Assembly (NCBI GenBank): GCA_963931925.1
Contig: OZ007580.1
Location: 10,806,001 to 10,870,000, forward strand
Length of the DNA: 64,000 bases
DNA from: Onchidella celtica
Taxonomy: Eukaryota > Mollusca > Gastropoda > Systellommatophora > Onchidiidae
Direction of reading: 5' to 3'
Below are positions 44,966-57,930 of the stretch, piece after piece. The first letter of the stretch is position 1. The number at the start of each line of letters is the position of its first letter. Under the pieces are notes generated by a model, which saw only the letters and a list, made by a program, of their open reading frames with translations, searched no databases and was not told where the DNA came from. Position numbers and translations under genes: made by a program.

Positions 44966-45842
44966 AGTGGACCTAACAAGGCTATTGCTCAGGCAAAGTT
45001 TAAAAAACTACCCCAAATACAGCAACAAAAGTCAAGAACAAGAAAATTAAAAACAAGGAAAAGAAACGTGCAAATGCCAAGGGCAGGAATCCTCTGAAAA
45101 CACCTCAAAACAAATTTCTTGAACTGCTGTCCATGACCTTCATAATAATATGGAAAAGTCACGAGCATGTGAATTCAACTAGCACCACTTTTTGTCTGAT
45201 CTGAATGGCAACAAGGCACACTTATTTGCTTTCAGCTCATTTTGATGACATATTTCAGCTGTAACTGCGCGCACGTGGAAGAAGTGTCTAAGATACATAC
45301 TGTAAATAACTTGCTCATTAAAATGTAAATGTTTAAAAATATTCATACCAGTTGTTGTGCTCTTAGGATGGAAAATGGTTATCTGTATTTTTGAAAAGTG
45401 GTAAATATCCCTAGGCTGGGCTAACAAGCTCAAGTCTCTGGTCCCCAGGGTTGAGTTAGTTAATGACAAATAAAGATCTCAAGAATCAGCATCCCAGATG
45501 CCACAGCTCTTCATGGTATCAATTTTACACAGTTGTTATTTTAAGCAGTTTTGACATCAGATCATTGTTATACACTGTAGTAAAAATGATTATATCTCTT
45601 TTGCATGATGAATTTTGCAGGGTATAGTTAATTTTTCAGATGTTGGGGCAAAAGTGTGATAGTGAATTTTCATGTTTTAATCTTCATATCCAAACTAGGG
45701 ATGGACAGTGAGGTAGCTAAGGATTGGAGTGTACTGTAAATTATGTTTTGGTTTGCTTTTCTATTTTCCTAGAGTTGTTCTTTTCATCTCCAATCAAAAA
45801 CTATACAAAATAAGTCAACCTTATAAAAAAACGAGCAAATAT

Positions 45843-45986
45843 TCATCATCATCATCATTGCCTTTCTCACCCTGGATCAGGGTATAGGCCACCAACAAAC
45901 ACTTTCCATCCCTCTCTATCATGGGCCAGTCTCTTTACATTATTCCAAGTCTTTCCGCTTCGTTGCACATCATTTTCTCTGGCTCT
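45843..45986 (-). mobile_element. RTE LINE fragment, 5'-truncated 3' end
   Basis: The (ATC)n tail and 125 bp of the C-terminal coding end match 974-1110 with about two differences. Severe 5' truncation is usual for LINE copies. The near identity shows that the two copies come from the same recent family. Confidence 0.92.
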
Positions 45987-46599
45987 AGATATCTAGAAAT
46001 GTGGTGAGCTCTAGAATTTCAAATTATTGCTCAATGTACCAGTCTGTCAGTAATTTTTTTTCTACATCGGAACCAATGCTGCATTGTTACAGAACTGAAT
46101 GAAAATTGAACCAGTGACTGAAGTGGGTGACAGAAAAAGTCAACAGTTGGAAATGAGGTGGAAGTATATAGCATAGTATGCCAGAGAACAGAGAGCTAAT
46201 AATAGTAATATTAATTTCCAACTGACTAACATTTCCCACTTTTAAAAAAAAAAATTTGTTGGTTAATTATTATTTGACAGGAATGAAAGCAAGTTTGTTC
46301 ATGTGTGCACTTTACATTTGAAATGTTGAAATATCAAATGTGATAGGCTATCTACTTGTTTGCAGTCATTTCAGAATGGTTCAGATATCATGTTATTGAT
46401 TGATTATTTGCAGTTTGTCATGGCGAAAGGGGCGTTGCGGAGATAACTGTTATGTATGATATTCTAAAACGGGAAGACGAGAGTTGGAATGTGTTCATAA
46501 TATTGCCTGTGCCATCTGAAGAGATGAATGCCACAGCACAACACATGTAATGTAATACCTTGTGCATTGTTCATATTGTTGCAGCAATTGAAGTCACAT

Positions 46600-46860
46600 A
46601 GATAACATTTCATCACTGTTCCTTTAGACTGTGGTAACTTAGAAATTGGAAAAATCAGTTTTTATATATGTTCAACTACATTCAAACTGCATCGAATGAT
46701 CTTAGTTCTAGACTCCTTAAAGCCGAAAATAATCGAATAGCAAACTTTCAAAAAGTCATTATCACTAGACCAGCAGTGCTAAAATAGAACAGTTTTTTCA
46801 TTCTCCCGAAAAGTAGTCAAAACCAGTTACTGCAGTTTTAGGGAACGGTGACAATTTTGT
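46600..46860 (+). repeat. Dispersed repeat, family F (copy 3)
   Basis: Same family as 28195-28490. Shared blocks include GTTCAACTACATTCAAA, GAATGATCTTAGTTCTAGA and CACTAGACCAGCAGTGCTAA. It ends GGGAACGGTGACAATTTTG as in the intron 10 copy. Confidence 0.65.
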
Positions 46861-49749
46861 TTCTATTCTCACTGTTGTAACTGATGAGTAAGAGTGTAAA
46901 CATTTTCTGTAGACTTGAGTGATGTTTTGTTAAGTTGGCATTTGTAAATGAGAATGGCGCCACCCAAGTTATTTTCTGATCAGCACAAGGTAAGAGGTCC
47001 CTGTGTGAAATCCATTGAAAACTAGATATTTTTACATGATAACATTCAATAGTTTATCCAAAATTAAAGCTGTCTTAAGGCTTTGCCCATGCCAGGTGAC
47101 ATTTCTATAACTGAGGTTTTCTCATATACTTGTAGCTGTGATCATTTTGGAGTTTTGGGCACATCAGGTGTGGCATTAAATTTCCAATCCTATTTGAATA
47201 GCCAAAATTGTTTTATTTATTTGAGAGAGTACATTAAATATAGTTAATTATTATTTATTTGATGCTAATGTATTAGCTGTACCATTGGTGAGTTTCAGAT
47301 GTTGGAGAAAATACCAAGTGGTTGGGAAAAAATCCATTTTGCTTTTGAAATACAGAACATATATTTTGGTGTCAGCCGACAATGCTAGTGGATGGACTAG
47401 AAAAAAATTGCGGCAGAGAATGGCAAAAGTATAACTATCCTAATCAGATCGCGAATTACTTAGATTTTTCACTTCCTGTCTCTTTAATAGTATACTGCAT
47501 TGGCTTATGTCTATCCTGATATACATTGCTTCGTATATGGGCATATTGGTGTTGGCTGGAAAGAAGTGGCTTTTATCTACGCATGGCTGTGGTGGCTTTG
47601 ACAAAATATTTCAATTGGTGATAGATTTTGCTAAAGATGAGTGCATCAGCACAAGGGATCTATGCAACGGCAAGAAATTCCTTTAATGTCCGGGAGGATT
47701 TTTTATCTGTGTAGTATAGTATTTTGTTACAGTGGAAGTTATGCTTTTATAAGAGTGAAGGGGCTATTCATTGAAAAAAAAAAATGAGTTGCAATCATAC
47801 TTTAATGGAGCAAGAGGGTGAAAATGTTGGCACCTAAAATTTCATGATTACTGGACCTGAAATATAAAATGTGTACTGCCTCAAACTCTGACAATACATT
47901 ACGAGGACACACGTATGCATTTTGGACAAAATTCAGTCATTAAGATTATTTTATGTAAAAATTTTGAACTGCAAATTGTGAAAAACAATTTTGTGGAGTA
48001 GAATCGAAAAGTGTGATTAGAAACGAAATTAGGACTAGCTAGTGTTGATAATGGTGGGATAAGCAATGTTTATCATGATTTTTCAGAAAAAAATATTGAT
48101 TTTCCCTAGTGTGAATAGTTTTTATTTGTCTGTTCTTTTCCAATTGAAGTTTACAGATTATTTTAATGATAACAGAAATAAGTAACCTTTGGAAAAAGAA
48201 AAATGTGAGAAAGAAAAAAGGGGTGGGGGGGGGTGGGGGGGGTGGGGAATTATTTACAGCCAATTCATCCACAATTCAAATGATTTAAATGTTATGGATT
48301 CATTACAAGGGTGTGTCTTTCTCTGTAACCATGAACATGAATAATCTATAGTATGTCCTATTCCTGGGCTGATGAGTTTCTGCAATCGTCAGTGTATTAA
48401 TAACTTTGTTTGCAGAGATTTGACTTGTGGGTGATGAGTGTCAGCGTGAAAACTTGTCACAGAATGGCATCTGAATATAGCAATGACTTTTTTTCTTTAA
48501 CACACCATTAAACTAACTTCCTTATTGAATATTTACAATTTGTGATTTCTTCTGTATGTATGTATGTATCTGCAGTGTTCATTTTGCCAAAATATGCCAT
48601 GAGCTCAGAGAATGAATGAAACTTGCTATAAGTAAAATGCATGAAATTTATTCATGGTCTGTATGATGCACAGGAGTATCGCTATAAGTTGCATTTTCTG
48701 TCTTTGACCTGTTTTAGATCCAGTGCCATTAACTTATTATCCTGACAAGGATTTTAAGTGGGATTTCTGTTCATGAATACTTTTCCGGGGCAATGGCGTG
48801 ATATGCCATTATCTCGAAAATAAGATTTTGGCAAATTTGCATCAATGCTCACACAGCAAAAGATAAAAAAAATTGCAATGAATATAGCCTCTTTTTTTAT
48901 TTTTTTATTTTGCAGTTTTTATCCAAGTTTAAGATTGTACACATGCAGCGTCACTAATTTAAAAAAAAAAAAACGAACCATAGAAACAGAAAAGTTCAAT
49001 GACTGCACAATTAAGTAATGTGACAATTGGTGTAGTGGGTAGCTGAGTGTAGTAAGACAAAACACCAGTGACACAGTAATACCTAACTCAGCACATAAAT
49101 ATTACCCTACTTTTGTCTGACAAAATTTTGAGATTGACACACAACTGTATTAAAAAATACAACTCAAAGTCATGTTCACCTATAAGATAATCACTGCAAT
49201 TGGATCAAAGTCAGAAATAACTACAGTGAAAGCTCAACGCGAGGTGTTGTCCTATCTCCCATTCAAGAGATGATTTTGAAGTCAATCCCACCTGACAAAC
49301 CATATTGAATAAATCGTATTCACCAAGAGGCTTTAAAATTATCTATTACTATTCTCTATTATGACATAGCCATCATACCTATTTGATAGAAGCTTAGACG
49401 ACATTTGGAACTGACATCAAGTAAAACAAATAACTCATGCTGTACCTCAAATTGACAGCTGCTATAGATCAATACAGAGTTATGTAAACAAAAGATTTGA
49501 TCTAATACAAACACTTCACGAACCTGTCATTGTTCCCTTTTGTTCTTGCTCTGAACTATTCATTTTTGTTTTTCTGGCTTTCTAAATGCCCTGTATACTA
49601 AAGTAATGCCACATCCTGAAAAGGATAATGTGATAATGTATATATTGATTCCAGCAAGTCAAGTAAAACATCCATGTCAAAATTTTGTCAGACCATTGGC
49701 ATACACAATATGTAAAATATAACAAATGGATCAGGAAAGAAAACCTTAG

Positions 49750-49803
49750 CAATCATTCTGTGCAAGCTTCACAGCACAATCATTCTGTGCAAGCTTCACA
49801 GCA
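49750..49803 (+). repeat. 27-bp perfect tandem duplication
   Basis: CAATCATTCTGTGCAAGCTT and the following CACAGCA occur twice head to tail, without differences. Confidence 0.95.
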
Positions 49804-52800
49804 CAAAACTTTCTACAAACTGGATCAGTCAACAATGCAATCAGGATTTTCAATCAGAAATTTTTGCATACTTCAAGAAATGACAAGTTAGGATAACACC
49901 GACTGAAGGTGGACATTATGATTCGCAAAACACTTATAAATAACAGTGTTCTGCAGATGGTTTTGTTGAATATCATGATAAAGAAGCCAATGACATTATA
50001 ACTGCTCGAGGTGTTTGAAAAAAACAACACAAATTTAAGATTAAATACCCTTTCAATTTCAACAGCCCCATCCTTTCCATTTTTCGTGATGTTTTCGAGC
50101 CCAGACCAATAAAATATTTACTGCATTAATGCTTGTGAAATTCTTCACCATTTTTCTCCCTGCACTTTTCCCAATTTAATGAAATACGAAAAGAGGAACA
50201 TCATTCCGTATGCGTATCAAAGCAGAATACTGTAGTATTTCAAAACTCGTCCATATCATTGATAAAAAAAAAGTTGTAATGGTAGAAAATATGTAATTAT
50301 AAAAGCAACTTACAATATTACAAGAAAGGTTTTTTTATTTAGCTTGTTTGCACGGGTCAACCAGAATTAAAGGTTCTGGGTGAACAATGATAAAAACATA
50401 AGCAAGGCATGTCATTATCAGTCAGTAGAAAACACACGTGGGGATCCTGGGTCGTCCAGAGTTTAGAAAATACATTCACACACTCAAGAAAATACAACCA
50501 TATTGTATCGCAAAAAAAAACAAAAAAACAACAACACAACAAATGAGTAAAATTACTGATGAATGTACATGGTAGTAAAATCTACTCCAGTGAGGATAAG
50601 AACAGGTCAAGTCATTTTGCTTTGTACATATTTTGTTATTAATGGCAAGCAGGGTTAATGGGTGTGACAGCTTTGGCTTCAGCCAATGTTATACAATTAG
50701 ACATAGTTGATGACAAACAGATCTGATCAAATCATCAAAAACACAGGGAAGAAATGCACAGTGTCTGTACAATATGTGATCCATAAAATCGCAAACAGTT
50801 TCGCAAAACAACTCTGAAAATATTTGTCGTACAGCTGTGTTGGCCTTTCCAACTACACATCCAACTTCTAAGTTCACACAAAACTTCAGCCTGAACAATT
50901 TTGGCGAGATTTTTGTGGGCAGGCACCCTCTGACATCATTCCAAAATTCTTCCACCTGTGATGAAATTAAAAGTGACTACGAAAGACTCTCGCAAGTTAC
51001 TGGTCCATTTTGTCCATTTCTCTATTCATTTGTGTTATCTCCATAAAAGAAAGCAACAACATCAATCAGTATATATTAAAACATTTATTTGCTAGATGTT
51101 AAACATTCCAGAGGTAAATTTGTTTTCAGACTGCAAAACACAGCAAAAGTCTAGAAAATGTCATAAAAATTTTTTTTATTACATTCTGTAAATTTTCCAG
51201 GAAGATAACAACAATTGCAATACACAATACATGTATTTCAAACACAGAATACTGAGGCCACTTTGTTCAGAAAGTCGCAAAAGTACACATTTGACTTGTT
51301 TTATTTTTTTACCTAAGACTGACTTTTTCCAGTTCCAAATCATGGGACTACAAGGGCAAATACCAAGATACAAATTGCACTGTCAGTGAAATTGAGTTCT
51401 GGCATTAACATAAAGATTGCTGTCTTCACCTGAGGCAGACCATGTGAAGACTGAGGTGAAATATCAGTGCTGGGTATCATTTTTAACATTGAAAAACAAG
51501 AAATAAGATCTGTCATTTGATTTTGCTACTGGAAACCATTACGGTATAAACTGTTCCCTACCACCCCCACCACATCTCTCGACCACTGTGCAGATAGTTG
51601 TTCACACTGCAAAAAGTGGTACATATTTAGGAAGGGCAAGCTGGTCTTCCATAGTTAATCAGAGATCACATTCAAGTCTAAATTTACTTACTAGTGTTAG
51701 AACAAAAAGGATGGGCATGAGTGACTTCTACCTCGCTGAATAGGGAAAAAGAAAAAAAGGGCTGACATACATCAGCATGCTCTGAAATTTAGTGCAGGAA
51801 AACAGTCATCTGTGAGAATTTTCTTTCACTGATAGTCTGAATTAAAAGTATTCGATAACAACAAAGAGAAACTGATAAACTGCTTTTCTCGCCATTCCGA
51901 GTACATATAAATTTAAAAATCCTTCCATAACACTTGAACTGTCAGAAAAGTTTCCTCTTCACATTTTGTTTCCTGTTGCTCAACTTTCTTCTCTTTGATC
52001 AGAAGACACAAATACAAAGATGAGGGGAAAAAAGCAAGTTAGACAGGGGAATGCATTTTGTTCCATGAAAACTAACACAGTTCTCCATTATACATGTATA
52101 TCCCTGAATTAATGTAAAACACCCACTGATCTAGCTATGATATCTTGCTGATCGTCTCGTGTGCGCTGATGATATGCAGCACTTTAAAAGTCTTCACTGT
52201 CAAACTGCCACTTTTACCCTGTAATGTGTTCTGTAGAAATCTGGGCTGCACAGACAACCTGGTACATGTATTCTTTTCATTTTTCATCTCAACCAAAAAA
52301 AAACCAAATGATGGCAAACCAAATCAAGCACAAACAACTTGAACAGAAAAATTATTGAATCTTCTTTGAGCTTTAGAGTTAATTTATTTGCTTGCCACGT
52401 GAATGTAGTTTCAGGCATGGAAAGGTGTTCATCCTCCAGCATTTGTAAAATTCAATGACAATTGAACGATTTTAAGCGGCATAGATAGTACCAAAGCAAA
52501 GTGCAGTACCACTACCAGTTCATGTGAAGACCTAAAATGGTGAATGTGTCATTTACCACCATAAAACAGCCTTTTTTTTTTTTTACATGGCTCAGCAGTC
52601 TCTTTCATCTATTACATACAACTCTGTAAGCAATCTAAGTAGTAGGCCCTACTTATACTGAGGTTTGTTCAAAGCATGATATCTAACTGTCAAAGTCCTG
52701 TTCACAGTCATTCTACTGTGGGCGTGAGTGAATTGCACTGCAAGCTAAAATAGTGAGTTACCTCAAAATTGCACTCAATTAAAAGCTGTCTTATTTCAGA

Positions 52801-55800
52801 ACAGCACTGAAAGTAGTATGTAACATGACATGAAATAACTGGTCCATCTCTCCAAGCACTCTTTGACTAAGATACAGAAGTAAGTTTTATTCAATGTCAT
52901 CCATACATTTCAAGTATACATCTTGGTTGTACAACCTCGTCCATCATAAATCACATCTCTGCCATTTCTCTGATCAAGCCAATCACAGAACTTCCAATGA
53001 AAATCCAATGTACATACAAATTACTGACCAATGGAAAAAACAGTAACAAATCCTGGCTTCACATCATTCTCAAAGAAAGTCAAACAATCGTTCAGTTGCT
53101 TTCTGGTGATTTCTCCTTCAATAAAAAACAAATGAATCAATGATTAAAAAAGTGATGCAAACAGACTTGTGTTTCACATTCCTAATCTTAATGCCATTTC
53201 CTGACAAATTTTCATGCAACTTTCACACGAATAAGTGTTAAGACAAAGAGATTAGAGCTCTAGCCTAACTCTCGAAAAAGTTCTGATAAATCTGATATTT
53301 CCCACTGAAACTGCATTACAGAATAACTTCAAGTCAATCTGGTATGCAGCAAAAGAAATCTATGAAACTGTTAGTCTAGCATACACACTACTGAGCTCAG
53401 TAAAAGGTTTCAAGAACTAAAGCCAGGAATCAGCAACATTTTGTCATGACCATCACCAATCTCTTCCACTGTCAAAAAAATTGGACAGTCTTTCATCATT
53501 ACACAGAAAAAAACACACATCAGTGCAGAACAAATCTGGGAATTTTAATAAGTATAATAATGATAATACTACTACTGAATAGTTATAACCAAAAACCATA
53601 AATAATCATACTGAATATAGTCTCACTCATAAGGTAAGAGCAAGCTTGCTTGTTTTTCAGTAAACAAGACCCAATGAGAAAAGCAGTACATTTAAATAAC
53701 ATTAAAAAACAACAACAAAAAACTAAGGTTGCAGCAGGTGTTGTATGGTACAACCTTTTTTCTTTTCTTTTTGCAATATTTGAACTCTGTGGCAAGAACA
53801 TGTGCATGTGCAATCTTGTTGGTAATTAAGTCTGCAGTTGTAAATTTGTTCATCAGCCCATTGTTTTTCTGATTCGACTTGCGTTTCCATGGTAAACTAT
53901 GTGCAGGACCATAACAGACCAAAGGATATGGGTATTCGACTTGTCACTTACAAATTAAATCACAAATGCCTATCCATGCTAAAAGTATTCACCAAAAATA
54001 AACGCCAGACCTACACAGTTCTTCCCATTGTGAAAAGATACAGTAATTTTTTTCTTCTTTTTGTTAATTAAAAAAAAAAATGCGACACGCAGTGGAAGAC
54101 TGAAAATTCCTGAAAAAAGAACCCCTCTTCATTTCTCTAGTTCATAATCTGAAATACATGCTATTGCCTTATGAGTGAGATGGTCTAATGAATCATAAAA
54201 TACAAATGACACAATGACATGAACATATTGTACAGGTTCACAGCAACTTGAAGGACTAGATGAGCTTTGAGAGAGTACAGAGGTGCCAAAGAATGGACCG
54301 ACACTGACAACATAGGCAAGGCAATCAATTCATGCACAAACTGTTGGAAGTCAATAGTTTTGCTCATAATTTCAAAGGTTGCAGCAACTCTGATTGGGTG
54401 GCAATTTTAATAAGTTCTAGAAAGATATTCTGGCCGGTACACTAAGCAGTGACCAAAAACAAGCTCTTTAGGGAATTTAATCAGCATAACAAAGTTCTGG
54501 ATTCTGGATGCTGTACATGTATTATTGAATACCTGCTTTTGCTCCAGTTTTCATTCCTAAATATAAATGAGTTGTTTTGACCATAATCTTAACAAAAATC
54601 TATCAGCTGTACAAACTGCAGGAAAAAAGATTGGTGACAAACATTCACAGCCAGCCTGGCCATGCTGTCTTACTTCAGTCACTTGGTCATGTGAAAAAGA
54701 AAGATTATATTTGAATATTAATTTGTTTCCAAGGGCCTTTTGTCTTTTTACAATTCTTACTCCAACAGGCAGACACAAAATTTTACATATCTGTTATGAA
54801 AGCAAATAACCTTCCAAATATGAATGGTTTGAAGTGTTAATTAATGCAGCTTTTTGTGCATAAACAAACTTTTTGCCATATCCTGGAATTACAAAAGTGA
54901 CAGAAATTTAAAAATGCTGTCCTGCAAAATGACAAAACTGCTGATACACCAGTAAGTGAGGTGGACCAAGAAATGTCATAAATATAATGCCTAACTAAAT
55001 GGGGGGAGTAATTAATTTTGCCTAGCCAAGCCATTGAATACTAAATTTATAAAGCCTCTTTGGCACCACTGTTTAAATGGATTGCTGGTCAGAACAAACA
55101 GAGAAGCATCAATCAGTATTGCCAAGCACTAATGTTGGTACAATGTATTTCACCTCAGAGCAAAAAAAAAGGGTCACCAAAAATAAATACAGGTTTAAAG
55201 TGGACAGATTAAAAGTTGGTGAAATGAAAGATGAAAAAATTGAGCGCATTGAAACTGTACAGGTGATTATGAAGGTTTCTTTATATGGCAAAACTAATTA
55301 AATATGAAAAAAAAAAAAAAAAAGTAAAATTGTGTACAATTAAATAACAGCTCCATGAAAAGAATACACCAATCAAACTTGTCGACACACAGTAAAAGCA
55401 TCTATTACACAACTGTGTATGGTGAGATTCTGTTTCCACCGTGTATCTTGTAAAGAATATTGTTTTGCATTCTCAATTGTTCATCTCAGAGGAGGATCTG
55501 GGCTGTTTTAAAAAACTTTACATGGATTCTCATCAGGCAGCTGTCTTTTTAATTACTTTTGAGGTCCAATCTTTGAAAAAATCATTCTGCACATACTCCA
55601 CAGATAAAATGCACATTTACACTCAAAATGATTTTTTTTTAAAAAAGGGATGTATACATTCAACCATCTGATGAAAGGGTGTTTTAATGAGGACATAAAT
55701 TTTGAAACTTGTGAAGGGTTTATTTCTATTTCCCCTGCTATGAGCACTGTCTTTCGCCAATTAAATTGGCTATTTTTTCTTTACAGGGCAACCACAGCCA

Positions 55801-55948
55801 CTATAATCAGCTTTTTTGGAGTTGTACCTTTTGTTGGGGCTCCCAGTTGAATGCAAGGCTTCTAATACCAAACTGATCAGATTTAGTGCAGCTCTAAAAC
55901 CTCCAGGCAGGGCACAGTAATGTCAGCAGTACATCCCCTTGGATCGAC

Positions 55949-56166
55949 AAGGTTCTATCTCCACTTTTTGGCTGAACTGAGTTACACGCTACACTCTTCT
56001 TCTCCAAGCTGTCTCCATTGTGTGTCAAAGTATCAATCAGATTCGGTGAGTAATTTGTAAGAATTACTAAAAAGAAAAAATTCTTTCTCTAAAAGCTATG
56101 ATCACATGAAACTTCAGTCCTCCATTTCTTAAAAGTTGATGGAAGGGAGTTAGAAGCTTGTCAATC
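55949..56166. repeat. Dispersed repeat, family G (copy 1)
   Basis: Shares over 200 bp with 59128-59343 at roughly 85% identity. Common blocks are CTATCTCCACTTTTTGGCTG, CAGATTCGGTG and AAAAGCTATGATCACATGAA. Confidence 0.85.
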
Positions 56167-57846
56167 TGAGGGAGTAGCCGTAGGGTTCATGTCAGGAAAT
56201 AGAGTATTCATAAAAGATTGTGATCTTAGTGTTCTGGAAGCTCAAACCTCAAGTTTTACAGAACATTTTTACCACTACATCAAACTATCTTCGTCTACAC
56301 TTTGTACAGGTTTTCGACACCAGGCTAATTTCAATTTGTTATTGAAGACATTTTTATATTTATTTGTAACTGTTGTGCCAGTTAGTTCAGGTGGCAAATT
56401 GTAGATGTTTAAGAGAAATGTTTGTGCAAATGATAAAACCACATTCATAACTGGCCCATCCTTACTCTCAACAATATACAAAAAGCAAATCGTTAAGCAC
56501 CATGTAAGCAAGAGCCATCTGCTCCTCCAGTTTTGATAATATTTTAGGCAGCAAAAAAACTTAAAACAATTATTACTGTTTAAAAGTAAAAGACATAAAT
56601 ACACCTGTTGTATTCAAACAAAACAGTGAATGTAAAATAAGAGTAGATTCAGTTTAAAATGAAGCTGACAAAAGAAATCTTAAAAACAAAATAGCTAATA
56701 CAAGCTAACAAAATCCATGTAACCTACATATTTAAAATGAAAAAAAAAAAAGTAAAAAGATGTTTATATGGTCTACAGCAGCAACCGAATGCAGATTTGG
56801 TTCTTGTTGGCTGGAGTTATAAACTTCACACATTTTGATGAATGCACATACACAATGAAGACATTATAAGTAAATGAAACATTAAAGTTGTATTCCTTGG
56901 ATATTCTAATCTCATGAAAGGCTGTCTTATAAAACAGGACTATTGCTGGCACACATGCCACTCAATTGATGTATTTCTCATATATGTACCCTGTCTTTAC
57001 AAAAAAAAAAAATCAAAAAAAAATCCAGGATTCATAGTTGTGATATTTGGCAGAAATGGGGAAAGTATGACAAGTCAAAATTTTAAAGTTTACATGCCCA
57101 AAATGATATTCCAGTGACCCCTTAATCATTCGGTCTTTCCTCCCCAAGGCTTAAAAACTGTGCCAGTGTGCTGGCCTGCGCATGTATTAAATATTCAATC
57201 TTTGTTGAGCAACATATCAATGTCATGTGGTCCAAGTTTTTCTTTTCCCATAGTTAAGACTGACAAACTACATTTCACATCAAGTTCTGCTTTTATTTAA
57301 ACCACTCTTAATGGAATTTGAAAAGATATCAGTGTACTAAAATCCTGATGTACACATTCAAATATCCACCATAGTGGACTTAGTGTTGATATCTCTTGAA
57401 AATTTATTTTCACATAATTATATATACCACTCTATGTATGTTTATAAACTGGTGACATAAAAGATTTCCAGTTTAAAAATTAATTCATGACATGGGAAAG
57501 ACATTTAACCGATATCTGTCGATGTACATAGAAGATCCGGTTTTATTTTGAGAACCATCCACAGTGATATTTTTGATTCCGTTTGCATATCTGAACAGTA
57601 TAAATTATGTCCTCTTATGTGACAATCTCAGCATACAGTTTTGAAATGGTATGAAAACATAACCTTTCTTGAGACTACAGACAGTCTTAAGTGTTTGTTC
57701 TATATGGGCACATACAAAAAAGAAATGGCATGTTGAATGATAAAATGACACAGGTAGTAGCTCTAGGGAGGTGTAACAAAGAAGATGGCGACAAAAAGCT
57801 AAGGGGGGACTGAGGGTGAGAAGGAACACTAGGCTGGGCACCGGGG

Positions 57847-57930
57847 TCACCAGTTAGCTAGACCAGGCTTGCTCAGTGTCATGAAGTAAATCTGACAGGA
57901 GGAGCCTGACCGCACAGAGGAGAAAAACAC
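57847..57930 (-). CDS. MAP4K4: Misshapen-type kinase, last coding exon
   Basis: Preceded on the minus strand by TTCCCAG and read in phase 0. It encodes [20 protein letters not shown] and KPGLANW, stop at 57847-57849. Confidence 0.96.
   Translation of the reverse strand: MFFSSVRSGSSCQIYFMTLSKPGLANW

Larger units (their letters stand above)
41890..57846. other. 16-kb region between converging genes; no protein gene seen
   Basis: AT-rich DNA without a convincing coding exon on either strand. It probably includes the 3' UTRs of ATG4 (left end) and of the kinase gene (right end, minus strand), but their poly(A) sites cannot be placed by eye. Recognisable contents are listed separately: MITE copies, a duplicated 190-bp block, a SINE, an RTE fragment and simple G tracts (44195-44217, 48222-48246). 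Confidence 0.6.

Noticed and set aside
44707-45097. Overlapping open frames on both strands
   Set aside because: They coincide with the tRNA-derived SINE and its A-rich tail.
46435-46551. Possible exon after an ATTTGCAG acceptor
   Set aside because: No frame stays open with recognisable protein and no matching donor was found.
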